A stretch of DNA of 42,737 nucleotides from Prevotella sp. Lineage in GTDB: Bacteria; Bacteroidota; Bacteroidia; Bacteroidales; Bacteroidaceae. Location: positions 1 through 42,737 of the forward strand of contig JAGCOB010000005.1 of assembly GCA_017645645.1 (NCBI GenBank), in the 5' to 3' direction. Positions 8,714 through 17,217 of this stretch are shown here, piece by piece. Within the stretch, counting starts at the first letter, position 1, and each line of letters opens with the position of its first letter. The notes under the pieces are model-generated. The model was not told the origin of the DNA and made no database searches. It was given only the letters and a program-made list of their open reading frames with translations. A program made the position numbers and the translations under genes.

Positions 8714-9184
8714 TTACCCATTCAACTGGATGCTCTCAATGCGGAGTTTTATCTGACCTGCAGGGACACGGACTTCCACAATATCACCCACCTTCTTGTT
8801 TAATAACGCCTGTGCTATAGGCGACTTGACAGAGATTTTCCCTTCACGGAGGTTTGCCTCATGGGGACTGGCTATCGTGTATGTCATCTTGCTATTGTTA
8901 GTCAGATTGGTCATCTCCACCTTACAGAGCAGTTGCACACTATCTGTTCCAAGTCTCGACATATCAATGACACGAGCATTGGCAAGGACTCTTTGCTTGA
9001 AACGAATCCTACTTAACAGTCGTCCCTGTTCACGTTTGGCTGCATGATATTCGAAGTTCTCGCTAAGGTCACCTTTATCACGTGCCTCAGCGATAGCCTC
9101 TCTTACCTGAGGCAGTTCCACGCTCTCTAATTGACGGAGCTCGGCAACGAGTTTATCGTAGCCCTCCTGTGACATATATTCCAT
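8714..9184 (-). CDS. greA: Transcription elongation factor GreA
   Basis: A 156-residue Gre factor that inserts its coiled coil into the RNA polymerase secondary channel and stimulates cleavage of backtracked RNA. The N-terminal coiled coil (residues about 1-75) holds the conserved [20 protein letters not shown] segment with the acidic tip; the C-terminal FKBP-like domain contains [18 protein letters not shown]. The length fits GreA. The gene sits between menD (7-base gap) and menB (20-base gap) on the same strand, an unexpected place for a transcription factor gene and probably co-transcribed with the menaquinone genes. Confidence 0.95.
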   Translation of the reverse strand: MEYMSQEGYDKLVAELRQLESVELPQVREAIAEARDKGDLSENFEYHAAKREQGRLLSRIRFKQRVLANARVIDMSRLGTDSVQLLCKVEMTNLTNNSKMTYTIASPHEANLREGKISVKSPIAQALLNKKVGDIVEVRVPAGQIKLRIESIQLNG

Positions 9185-9191
9185 AATCTTT

Positions 9192-10739
9192 TTATTTCTT
9201 CAATGAATGATAATAATCTCTGAATACTCGCTCATCCTCTGCTGCATCGGTGAAGACCTCCAAGAGCATCGGGCATTCACTCTCTTCCTGAAGCAGGCGG
9301 TCGATGCCCTTTTGCATTTCTTGCATATTCTCCGCTTTCATATAGAAGACGTTGTTCTGCTGGCATATCCCAACAGCAGAAGTATGATGTTCTGCTGCCA
9401 CAAAACGGTCACGAACGGGACTTTGTTCCAGTCCTGGCAACATATTGAAGATACCGCCCTTGCCATTATTCATCAATAAGATGCGGAAGTTACCACGCAG
9501 GTTCTGATTCCATAACGCATTCTGGTCATAGAAGAAACTGAGGTCGCCGATGACACAGAACACAGGGGCGTCCGTCACACATGAGAAGCCTGCCGCTGTA
9601 GATAACGATCCATCAATGCCATTGACACCGCGATTGCAATATACCTCATGACAGGCATAGATGTTCGCAAGGCGAATAGAAGTGCTGTTCGCATAGTGAA
9701 CTGAAAATTGAGAATTGGAAATTGAAAATTCATGTTCCAACCACTTCACGGTTGCCATCTGGGAATAGGCAGGCTGATAGGCTATGGCATGCTGGCGCAC
9801 TTTCTCCAAGAGTTCATCCCATTGCTGAACAAAGGGATGTGGCTGTTGCTCCAGCATAAAACGAATCTGGTCGGCAAGCACTTTTCCATCGCCTTGGATG
9901 ACATGTGTGAGATTCATGAAGGTATCGTTTACCTCACCAGTCTCGTTCACTGCCCATGTCTCTTTTGCCTTCCGCAAGAAATGCTTCACACGTTTGCTGA
10001 CGATGGAACCTCCTATATACAACACGAAATCAGGAACGTACCTTTCATCATCTCCAACCAGACAGACCGCCTCATCCATATTCGGATTCATCGGCTGTCC
10101 TGTAATGAACATCGGACGCTTTGACTGCATGAACATCCGCACCACATGACTCATGGTGTGATTCGGCATATCTGCAGGCAACAGTTCTATTTTCCGCTCT
10201 TCTGGTAAGGTGGATACTGAAAAATCAAATAAAGGTTCACTGATAGGCACATTGATATGCACAGGGGCATGACGTACCATCAGTACCTCGTTCACAAGAC
10301 GGTTGCAGTACCAATGTTGCTCGTCAGTCGTAGGCTCTGGCAAGGAAACAGCCTTCTTGACAAAACGTCCTAAAGCATCAGACTGCGGTAATGTCTGACC
10401 ATCCAACTGGTCTATCCACTGGGGAGGACGGTCGGCACTGATGACAACTAAAGATACATGTTGATAATAGGCCTCAGCGACAGCAGGGGCAAGATTGAGC
10501 AATGCTGTACCACTGGTGACACAGACAGCAACAGGATTGTTATAAGCCTGTGCCATTCCCAACGCATAGAATCCTGCACTGCGCTCATCCGTTACAGACC
10601 AGCACTGGATATCCGGACACTCGTTCAGGTTATGCACAATAGGCGCATTACGACTACCCGGGCATACCACCGCATGACGAATGCCATGAGCCACCAACAA
10701 TGAGGTTAATATGTTTACATTCTCCTTATTACTATACAT
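9192..10739 (-). CDS. menD: SEPHCHC synthase MenD
   Basis: Thiamine-diphosphate enzyme that joins 2-oxoglutarate-derived succinic semialdehyde to isochorismate in menaquinone synthesis. N-terminal cofactor glutamate motif SVTDERSAGFYALGMA, conserved substrate-binding segment VVISADRPPQW, and C-terminal ThDP/metal motif GDLSFFYDQNALWNQN are all present. At 515 residues it is somewhat shorter than the E. coli enzyme. Bases 9702-9729 in the linker before the ANSTSIR segment are a four-unit 7-bp array, read as a serine- and phenylalanine-rich stretch. The ATG overlaps the menF 3' end by 8 bases, indicating translational coupling. Confidence 0.95.
   Translation of the reverse strand: MYSNKENVNILTSLLVAHGIRHAVVCPGSRNAPIVHNLNECPDIQCWSVTDERSAGFYALGMAQAYNNPVAVCVTSGTALLNLAPAVAEAYYQHVSLVVISADRPPQWIDQLDGQTLPQSDALGRFVKKAVSLPEPTTDEQHWYCNRLVNEVLMVRHAPVHINVPISEPLFDFSVSTLPEERKIELLPADMPNHTMSHVVRMFMQSKRPMFITGQPMNPNMDEAVCLVGDDERYVPDFVLYIGGSIVSKRVKHFLRKAKETWAVNETGEVNDTFMNLTHVIQGDGKVLADQIRFMLEQQPHPFVQQWDELLEKVRQHAIAYQPAYSQMATVKWLEHEFSISNSQFSVHYANSTSIRLANIYACHEVYCNRGVNGIDGSLSTAAGFSCVTDAPVFCVIGDLSFFYDQNALWNQNLRGNFRILLMNNGKGGIFNMLPGLEQSPVRDRFVAAEHHTSAVGICQQNNVFYMKAENMQEMQKGIDRLLQEESECPMLLEVFTDAAEDERVFRDYYHSLKK
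9702..9729. repeat. Four 7-bp repeats inside menD
   Basis: Units TGAAAAT, TGAGAAT, TGGAAAT, TGAAAAT (plus strand) run without interruption. The sense strand carries TCA instead of TGA, so no stop codon arises in menD. Confidence 0.85.
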
Positions 10740-11775
10740 GATTGATGATATTACGCATGGTATCCATTTTTATTTCCGTCTCCTGCCATTCCTGTTCCTC
10801 CGTGCTGTCTTTCAGGATACCACCGCCTGCATACAGGCGATAGCCATTCGAGAAAATCTCCATACAACGGAGGGTGACAAAAAGACTCGTCTTGTTCTCC
10901 ACCATCAACGGGCCCATAAAACCACTATAGTAACGACGGTCGTGATGCTCATTTTGCAGAATGAAACGGAAGGCTTCCTGTTTGGGTAAGCCACAGACGG
11001 CAGGCGTGGGATGAAGAACCTGCAAGAGCTCCCCGATCCTCTTTTCCTCCAATCTGAAATGGAAGTCGCTGCGTAAATGAGCAAGATGACCAGCCCGGAT
11101 GGTCTTCGGTCCTTCTTCTTTGAAATCAGACGTGAACCGCTCCAACTGTTCCGTGATATACGTCGCCACATACCGTTGTTCCTGGATATTCTTGTCGCTC
11201 CAGCGAACATCATCCTCATAGGGCATCGTACCAGCAAGGGCAACCGTCTGCCATTTCTCTCCACTGCCTGCCAACAGTATCTCCGGGGTTGCCGTCAGCC
11301 ACGTCCCACTCTGCGAGGTATACACAAGACTGACAAACACACGAGGATAACGCTCGCAGGCCTGTAAAAACAATTCAATAGGAGATATATCGTTCTGACA
11401 ATCCACCCATAGACTTCTTGACAAAACCAACTTGGTGAAGTCATCATTCATCAGATGGGCATGGAAATTGGCAAAGTCAATATGATAGTCTTGACGAGAA
11501 TCCGCAGTGGGAATCAAGGGGACAGATTTCTGATTGGGTTGAAAACCATAACCATGCAACCTATCCCCTTGATTCTCTGGAAGCACATCTATAACCACTC
11601 TGTCAGGACGTATCAATAACAGAGACTGCTTATCACTATCAAAAGGAGCCACCACGAATCCCGTCCTCCCACTCAACTCCGTACATGACACCAGTTCAAG
11701 CGGATCACCTGAGATTTGCTCTACCAAGGTATAGTGTTGCTCATACGGTAGACGGAAAAGGGCAAAAGCCGACAT
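10732..11775 (-). CDS. menF: Isochorismate synthase MenF
   Basis: Chorismate-utilising enzyme that isomerises chorismate to isochorismate, the committed step to menaquinone. The 347-residue protein keeps the C-terminal catalytic core: FTKLVLSRSLWV with the lysine general base, ALAGTMPYEDD, LHPTPAVCGLPKQEA, YYSGFMGPL, and the glycine-rich metal-site segment LYAGGGILKDSTEEQEWQET. Isochorismate synthase is preferred over anthranilate or salicylate synthase because of the flanking men genes. It starts 2 bases after the thioesterase stop and overlaps menD by 8 bases. Confidence 0.94.
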   Translation of the reverse strand: MSAFALFRLPYEQHYTLVEQISGDPLELVSCTELSGRTGFVVAPFDSDKQSLLLIRPDRVVIDVLPENQGDRLHGYGFQPNQKSVPLIPTADSRQDYHIDFANFHAHLMNDDFTKLVLSRSLWVDCQNDISPIELFLQACERYPRVFVSLVYTSQSGTWLTATPEILLAGSGEKWQTVALAGTMPYEDDVRWSDKNIQEQRYVATYITEQLERFTSDFKEEGPKTIRAGHLAHLRSDFHFRLEEKRIGELLQVLHPTPAVCGLPKQEAFRFILQNEHHDRRYYSGFMGPLMVENKTSLFVTLRCMEIFSNGYRLYAGGGILKDSTEEQEWQETEIKMDTMRNIINHV

Positions 11776-11777
11776 AC

Positions 11778-12191
11778 TTACTTATGGTTTTTGATAATAT
11801 AGTTTGTCACCCTGACAGTAGAAATCAGTTCTTCTGCTGAGTTCCTGATCTCCACATGCCATACATGAAGTGTAGTTCCACGATGCTGTAGACGGGCATA
11901 GGCTGTCACCGTATCACCTTCACTGACAGCCTGTACATGACTGCCGCTGACCTCAATGCCGACACAGGCACATCCAGGGCATAAGGCAGACGAGCCTACC
12001 CCTGCGACATTCTCCGCTAGGGCCAGAGAGGCACCGCCGCTCAGAAAGCCAAACGGCTGACGGTTGCGCTCATCCACCTTCATCTGTGCCAGACACGTAT
12101 CGTCCTCGGGCGTGGAGATAAACTCCATTCCGAGGACGGTACTCAAATTGGGCTTGGCATTAATAATCTCGTTAATTCTCTCTACGTCCAT
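11778..12191 (-). CDS. menI: Hotdog-fold thioesterase, probable DHNA-CoA thioesterase
   Basis: A 137-residue PaaI/YdiI-type acyl-CoA thioesterase. The hotdog helix motif reads FGFLSGGASLALAENVAG, with the glutamate at residue 60 in the position of the YdiI catalytic acid. In this place between sugar kinases and menF the likely job is hydrolysis of DHNA-CoA to DHNA, the step missing between MenB and MenA. That assignment is by context; the family itself is clear. The ATG lies inside a phased 7-bp repeat array that also spans the ROK1 stop, so translation initiation could depend on the array. Confidence 0.8.
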   Translation of the reverse strand: MDVERINEIINAKPNLSTVLGMEFISTPEDDTCLAQMKVDERNRQPFGFLSGGASLALAENVAGVGSSALCPGCACVGIEVSGSHVQAVSEGDTVTAYARLQHRGTTLHVWHVEIRNSAEELISTVRVTNYIIKNHK

Positions 12192-12212
12192 TTTTCACTA
12201 TTCACTTTTCAC
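12192..12212. repeat. Three 7-bp repeats directly before the thioesterase ATG
   Basis: Units TTTTCAC, TATTCAC, TTTTCAC (plus strand; GTGAAAA type on the sense strand) fill the space between the ROK1 stop and the thioesterase start, where a ribosome binding site would lie. Confidence 0.85.
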
Positions 12213-13189
12213 TTAAACAGTGAATATTCAGGAACCTCCCATGCAAGGGCACTGGCACCTAACACGTCACGTTCCCTGTCATCCAACTTTGAGACAAATA
12301 TCTTGACTCTGCCCCGCATATTACCAAACACTTGCTGTTCAAATACTTCACGAGTAGGCTCCAAAAGCCACTTGCCAGCATGTGAGATACCGCCCGTCAA
12401 GATGATGGCCTGCGGATTGATAATACTTGCATAGTTTGCCAAACCGATACCAAAGACTTGTCCTGTACGACGGTACACCTCTATCGCCATTGCATCACCC
12501 TTGTCACAACACTCGGTAATCGTACGGGGCGACAATTTCTCAAGACTACGCATCAAAGAAGGTTCATCAGACTCTTCCATCAATTCACGGGCCGTCTGTA
12601 CGATACCCTTTGCACCAACATAAGCTTCAAGGCATCCTTTCTTTCCGCATCCACAGAGTCGCCCTTCTTTTTCAATACAGGTATGACCGAACTCACCGGC
12701 AAAGCCTTCATGGCCCAAATGCTCATATCCTCTGGAGAAGAAGCAACTGCCTAGTCCTACGCCCAGATTGATGATGATAAAATCTTTCATACCATGAGCA
12801 GACCCAAAAGCATGTTCTCCTAAGGCAGACACATGGGCATCATTGGCCACAGCGACAGCTAGTCCCAGTCGGTCACGGATCATGGCTGCCAAGGGTACCA
12901 CACCCTTCCATGGCAGGTTGGGGGCATTCACGATACAACCGGTGATAGAACTGGCACTAGGACAACTGATACCTATTGAACGAATAGTCTCATATCCACC
13001 GTTCGCCTCAACCATCATGATGATTCTCTCACTCAAGACCGTCACAAAGTTGTTGATCTCATCACAATCTTCCGTTGCGAAACTATCTTCCGCTATGATA
13101 TTCCCACGAATATCAACAATCGCGTAGGTTGTCAACTCATTACTGATATCAACACCTACAACTCTCGTTTTAATGTTCTCTTCTTCCAT
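12209..13189 (-). CDS. ROK-family sugar kinase, copy 1
   Basis: A 326-residue ROK (repressor/ORF/kinase) protein, probably a cytoplasmic ATP-dependent glucokinase or related hexose kinase. It has the N-terminal phosphate loop (VGVDISNELTTYAIVD), the catalytic ND motif with aspartate 117 (VANDAHVSALGE), a glycine-rich loop (LGVGLGSC), and the zinc site (histidine 169 with cysteines 179, 181, 186 in GRLCGCGKKGCLEAY). No N-terminal HTH is present, so it is not a NagC/XylR-type repressor. It is the copy with the most canonical residues among three tandem paralogues and lies directly upstream of the menaquinone genes. Confidence 0.88.
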   Translation of the reverse strand: MEEENIKTRVVGVDISNELTTYAIVDIRGNIIAEDSFATEDCDEINNFVTVLSERIIMMVEANGGYETIRSIGISCPSASSITGCIVNAPNLPWKGVVPLAAMIRDRLGLAVAVANDAHVSALGEHAFGSAHGMKDFIIINLGVGLGSCFFSRGYEHLGHEGFAGEFGHTCIEKEGRLCGCGKKGCLEAYVGAKGIVQTARELMEESDEPSLMRSLEKLSPRTITECCDKGDAMAIEVYRRTGQVFGIGLANYASIINPQAIILTGGISHAGKWLLEPTREVFEQQVFGNMRGRVKIFVSKLDDRERDVLGASALAWEVPEYSLFK

Positions 13190-13216
13190 GAAATAAGAAT
13201 AACAATTGATTTTTAT

Positions 13217-14200
13217 CTATTTAAACAGCGAATACTCTTTTACCTCCCAGGCTAGGGCACTGGCTCCCAACGCATCACGCTCACTATTGTTCAATGGTGA
13301 AATGAGTATTTTAACCTTGCCCTTCAGATTCTGGAATATATTTGCCTCAAAAGACTCCCTTAGCACATCCATAATCCATTTGCTAAAGAGCGTCATATCA
13401 CCCGTCATGATAATGGCTTCCGGATCAAGCAGTGACGCATAGGTTGCCAAGGCACTTCCCAGGAAACGACCTGTCTGCTGAAAAGTCTCAAGGGCTACTT
13501 CATCACCTTGTTCACAAGCATCTGCGATGACTTGTGGAGTTATTTCCTCCACTTCCTGTAAGATACTTTTCTTTCCTGTTGTCTGAATAATCTCCTTAGC
13601 CGTCTTCGCCATACCACGGGCGGAGGCATATTCCTCCAAACAGCCACGATGACCACAGTTGCACTGTCGTCCGTTTTCATCAATACAGATATGGCCGAAC
13701 TCTCCGGCAAAGCCCTCTGTCCCTAAATAGGGATGACCGTCTATGAAAATACAACTCCCCAATCCGCCATGGCTGAATGAGATTACAATGAAATTCCGGA
13801 AACCATGAGCTGCACCAAAAGCTTTCTCACCGACAGCCGTCACATGGGCGTCATTACCCAGGGCAACAGCCAATCCCATCCGGTCGCGCAACATGGCTGC
13901 CAAAGGTACATGTCCTTTCCATGGCATATTAGAAGCGTTCTCCATACTGCCCGTAACAAAATTACCACTGGGAGCACTCACACCTACCGAACGGACACTT
14001 TCATATCCGCCATTTTGCTCGACAAGTGCGATAATTTTCTCGCTAAGTACAGTGACATATTCATTCACGTTAGGATAATCAGAAGTCCGGAAGCTCTCTT
14101 TGGCGAGAATTCCACCTTGAATATCCACAACAGCGTAGGTCGTTTGCTCCGTATTGATGTCAACGCCTATCACGTGTCTTTTAACTACATTCTCACTCAT
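13217..14200 (-). CDS. ROK-family sugar kinase, copy 2, altered glycine loop
   Basis: A 327-residue paralogue of its two neighbours, sharing the segments NGGYESVRSVGVSAPSGN, PWKGHVPLAAMLRDRMGLAV and the C-terminal ASALAWEVKEYSLFK. Aspartate 117 of the ND motif and the zinc site (GRQCNCGHRGCLEEY) are retained. The glycine-rich phosphate loop is changed: where copies 1 and 3 read LGxGxGSC, this one reads FSHGGLGSC with one extra residue. Activity is therefore uncertain. It starts 12 bases after copy 3 and ends 27 bases before copy 1. Confidence 0.86.
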   Translation of the reverse strand: MSENVVKRHVIGVDINTEQTTYAVVDIQGGILAKESFRTSDYPNVNEYVTVLSEKIIALVEQNGGYESVRSVGVSAPSGNFVTGSMENASNMPWKGHVPLAAMLRDRMGLAVALGNDAHVTAVGEKAFGAAHGFRNFIVISFSHGGLGSCIFIDGHPYLGTEGFAGEFGHICIDENGRQCNCGHRGCLEEYASARGMAKTAKEIIQTTGKKSILQEVEEITPQVIADACEQGDEVALETFQQTGRFLGSALATYASLLDPEAIIMTGDMTLFSKWIMDVLRESFEANIFQNLKGKVKILISPLNNSERDALGASALAWEVKEYSLFK

Positions 14201-14212
14201 AAATTATCATAT

Positions 14213-15193
14213 TTATAAAAATAGAGAATATTCCTTCACTTGCCAGGCAAGAACACTGGCACCCAGTACATTGAGATCCTTTTCATCACAGAGAGAAGTC
14301 AGAATCTTGACCTTACCTTTCATATTATGGAACACATGTTCCTCAAAAGCCTTATCCGCAGGTTCCAGCAACCATTTGCCAGCCTTAGAGACCGTCCCTG
14401 CCAGGATGATGGCCTCAGGATTCACCATTGAAGCATAATTGGCAAGGCCAATTCCTAATGCATGTCCTGTCCGGCGCATGACTTCTATGGCAAGTTCATC
14501 ACCTTGGTTACAGAATTCTATAATCAGTTTTACGGTTAACTGTTGGACTTGCCTCATCACAGAAGGCGTGTCACATTCTTCCATCACCTCTCTTGCAGTC
14601 AGGAGGACACCCTTTGCTGCCGTATAAGCCTCCAGACAGCCCTGTTTTCCACAGCCGCACTGACGACCTCCGGGAATATAGGTAGTATGCCCTATCTCAC
14701 CGGCAAAGCCGTTCGATCCCTGATAGACTATTCCATTACTGAACAAGCAACTTCCCATTCCACTGCCTAGGGTCACCAAGATAAAATCCTTCATGCCATG
14801 AGCTGCACCAAAGGCATGCTCCGCCATGGCTATCACATTCGCATTATTATCAACAGCAACTGCTAGTCCTAAACGGTCACGCAACATCGCTGACAAGGGG
14901 ACGATACCTTTCCAGGGGAAATTCGGAGAATTCTCAATACACCCCGTACGGAAATTACCGCTCGGAGCACTGATACCTATAGAACGGACACTCTCAAATC
15001 CGCCATTTGCCTCCATCAAGATTACTATGGAATCTGCCAGTTTGGTAATAAATTCACTGATATTAGGATAATCAGTCGTCACAAACTCATCACGGGCCAA
15101 TAGTTCTCCTCGTATGTTGACAATGGCGTACATCGTCTTGTCAATACGGATATCCACCCCTATGACATTTGTCTTTAAATTATTGTCTATCAT
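14213..15193 (-). CDS. ROK-family protein, copy 3, catalytic Asp replaced by Asn
   Basis: A 326-residue ROK protein, first gene of the long minus-strand string. The overall fold markers and zinc site (histidine 169; GRQCGCGKQGCLEAY) are kept, as is the glycine loop LGSGMGSC. The catalytic-base position reads DNNAN instead of xNDAH, so residue 117 is asparagine; the codon is a clean AAT. In ROK kinases this aspartate deprotonates the sugar hydroxyl, so catalysis should be lost or strongly reduced while sugar binding may remain. A regulatory or scaffold role is possible but not shown. Confidence 0.86.
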   Translation of the reverse strand: MIDNNLKTNVIGVDIRIDKTMYAIVNIRGELLARDEFVTTDYPNISEFITKLADSIVILMEANGGFESVRSIGISAPSGNFRTGCIENSPNFPWKGIVPLSAMLRDRLGLAVAVDNNANVIAMAEHAFGAAHGMKDFILVTLGSGMGSCLFSNGIVYQGSNGFAGEIGHTTYIPGGRQCGCGKQGCLEAYTAAKGVLLTAREVMEECDTPSVMRQVQQLTVKLIIEFCNQGDELAIEVMRRTGHALGIGLANYASMVNPEAIILAGTVSKAGKWLLEPADKAFEEHVFHNMKGKVKILTSLCDEKDLNVLGASVLAWQVKEYSLFL

Positions 15194-15217
15194 TATTAAG
15201 CGTTAGTATTAATTTCG

Positions 15218-15249
15218 CAAATATAGGAAGAATTCCTCATCTAACCAAA
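15218..15249 (-). promoter_or_regulatory. Promoter of the ROK-men gene string
   Basis: On the minus strand TTTG (15246-15249), a 20-base spacer and TATATTTG (15218-15225) match the consensus closely. The ROK3 ATG follows about 25 bases later. It is the only strong promoter seen for the ten genes down to menE. Confidence 0.8.
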
Positions 15250-15399
15250 TAATGTCCGTTTTTTTAGCAATTATTTAACGTCGCAATAAGAATGAATGAT
15301 AAAAAAACATAAAATGGAAGATGTCTCAAATAATTTTCGTAACTTTGCTGAATAAAATCCTGCGAAAGTAGGCCACACTTAGGAAAAACTCAAATAAAA

Positions 15400-15431
15400 T
15401 TTGGTTTTTCACTCAGTTTGCACTACCTTTG
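15400..15431 (+). promoter_or_regulatory. Promoter of lysS
   Basis: TTTG (15400-15403), 20 bases, TACCTTTG (15424-15431). The lysS ATG is 29 bases further on. Together with the divergent promoter at 15218-15249 it fills the 267-base intergenic region; between the two lies AT-rich sequence without a recognisable gene. Confidence 0.8.
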
Positions 15432-15460
15432 CAACCATATATGTATAATAGAAAAACAAT

Positions 15461-17191
15461 ATGAATGTTTTAGAACTCAGTGAACAAGAGATTGGCAGGC
15501 GCGAGAGTCTGCAGGAGTTACGCGAGATGGGCATCAATCCCTACCCTGCCGCAGAATACCCGACAAACGCATTTTCTACCGACATACGTGACAACTTCCG
15601 TGATGAAGACGAGCCCCGACAGGTTTGTATTGCCGGTCGTATGATGAGTCGCCGTGTCATGGGAAAGGCCAGTTTTGCGGAAATTCAGGATAGCAAAGGA
15701 CGAATCCAAGTATATATCTCCCGTGACGACCTCTGTCCGGGAGAAGACAAAGACCTCTATAATAAAGTCTTTAAGCGTTTACTAGACATCGGCGACTTCA
15801 TCGGTGTCAAGGGATTTGTATTCCGTACACAGACCGGTGAGATTTCCGTCCATGCCCAAGAGCTGACCTTATTGTCAAAGGCATTGAAACCACTCCCTAT
15901 TGTAAAATATAAAGACGGTGTGGCTTACGACAAATTCGAGGACCCGGAGCTCCGCTATCGCCAACGCTATGTTGATCTAGTAGTGAACGAGGGTGTCAAG
16001 GACACCTTCCTACAGAGGGCAACTGTCATCAGGACACTCCGGAGAGTGTTGGATGAAGCCGGGTATACCGAGGTGGAAACTCCCACCCTGCAGATGATTG
16101 CCGGTGGTGCCTCCGCACGTCCGTTCATCACCCATTTCAATGCCCTCGACCAGGATATGTATATGCGTATCGCCACCGAGCTTTATCTGAAGCGACTCAT
16201 CGTGGGCGGTTTCGAGGGAGTCTATGAGATTGGCAAGAACTTCCGTAACGAGGGAATGGACCGTAACCATAACCCGGAGTTCACCTGCATGGAACTCTAT
16301 GTCCAGTATAAGGACTACAACTGGATGATGTCATTCACCGAAAAGCTACTCGAGACCATTTGTATCGCTGTGAACGGCAAGCCCGAGCGTGAGATTGACG
16401 GTAACATAGTATCGTTCAAAGCTCCATATCGCCGTCTGCCTATCCTCGAGGCTATCCAAGAGAAGACCGGCTTCGACTGCAATGGTAAGACAGAGGAAGA
16501 AATCCGTGCCTTCTGCAAGGAAAAAGGGATGGAGGTGGACGAGACCATGGGCAAGGGAAAGTTGATTGACGAGCTCTTCGGAGAGTTCTGTGAGGGCACC
16601 TTTATCCAACCGACTTTCATCACTGACTATCCCGTGGAGATGTCTCCCCTCACCAAGATGCACCGCTCTAAGCCAGGACTCACCGAGCGTTTTGAGTTAA
16701 TGGTGAATGGAAAGGAGTTGGCTAATGCCTACTCGGAGTTAAACGACCCCATCGACCAGGAGGAGCGTTTCATTGAACAGATGAAACTTGCCGACAAAGG
16801 AGACGACGAGGCGATGATTATCGACCAAGACTTCCTGCGTGCACTGCAGTATGGCATGCCGCCTACCAGCGGTATCGGTATTGGTATTGACCGCCTCGTG
16901 ATGTTGATGACCGGCAAGACCTTCATCCAGGAGGTACTGTTCTTCCCACAGATGAAACCTGAGAAAAAGATTCCCCAGAGTACTGTTGCCGAGTGGACTG
17001 AAATTGGTGTTTCCGAGGAATGGGTACCAGTCCTTCGCAAAGCAGGCTTCAACCTCATCTCCAACATTGCCTCAGAGAAGGCTCAGGGATTACAACAGAA
17101 AATCGGCGATATCGTCAAGAAATACAAGCTCGAACTTCAAAAGCCAAGCGTAGATGAAGTTCAGCAATGGATTGAGGCTGCAAACAAATAG
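15461..17191 (+). CDS. lysS: Lysyl-tRNA synthetase, class II
   Basis: Class II aminoacyl-tRNA synthetase charging tRNA-Lys, 576 residues. The N-terminal OB-fold anticodon-binding domain (about 50-150) contains VCIAGRMMSRRVMGKASFAE; the catalytic domain has motif 1 (DTFLQRATVIRTLRRVLDE), motif 2 (NFRNEGMDRNHNPEFTCME) and motif 3 (GIGIGIDRLVMLMTG). The C terminus extends about 70 residues past motif 3, as in other Bacteroidota enzymes. It heads a plus-strand group with gpsA, pgi and a HAD phosphatase. Confidence 0.98.
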   Translation: MNVLELSEQEIGRRESLQELREMGINPYPAAEYPTNAFSTDIRDNFRDEDEPRQVCIAGRMMSRRVMGKASFAEIQDSKGRIQVYISRDDLCPGEDKDLYNKVFKRLLDIGDFIGVKGFVFRTQTGEISVHAQELTLLSKALKPLPIVKYKDGVAYDKFEDPELRYRQRYVDLVVNEGVKDTFLQRATVIRTLRRVLDEAGYTEVETPTLQMIAGGASARPFITHFNALDQDMYMRIATELYLKRLIVGGFEGVYEIGKNFRNEGMDRNHNPEFTCMELYVQYKDYNWMMSFTEKLLETICIAVNGKPEREIDGNIVSFKAPYRRLPILEAIQEKTGFDCNGKTEEEIRAFCKEKGMEVDETMGKGKLIDELFGEFCEGTFIQPTFITDYPVEMSPLTKMHRSKPGLTERFELMVNGKELANAYSELNDPIDQEERFIEQMKLADKGDDEAMIIDQDFLRALQYGMPPTSGIGIGIDRLVMLMTGKTFIQEVLFFPQMKPEKKIPQSTVAEWTEIGVSEEWVPVLRKAGFNLISNIASEKAQGLQQKIGDIVKKYKLELQKPSVDEVQQWIEAANK

Positions 17192-17215
17192 TCAAATTAT
17201 AATTGTCCAATAGTC
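17187..17215. repeat. 7-bp repeat array between lysS and gpsA
   Basis: Units AATAGTC, AAATTAT, AATTGTC and CAATAGTC (one of 8 bases) start at the lysS stop and end two bases before the gpsA ATG at 17218, covering the ribosome-binding region. Confidence 0.65.
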
Positions 17216-17217
17216 AA

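Noticed and set aside
13740-13790. Compensated frameshift as cause of the altered loop in ROK copy 2
   Set aside because: The extra residue fits a simple 3-base insertion; reading the stretch in the other frames does not recover the canonical LGxGxGSC motif.
17203-17217. Upstream TTG start of gpsA
   Set aside because: The five extra codons are made of the 7-bp repeat array and precede the ATG where the conserved GpsA sequence begins.
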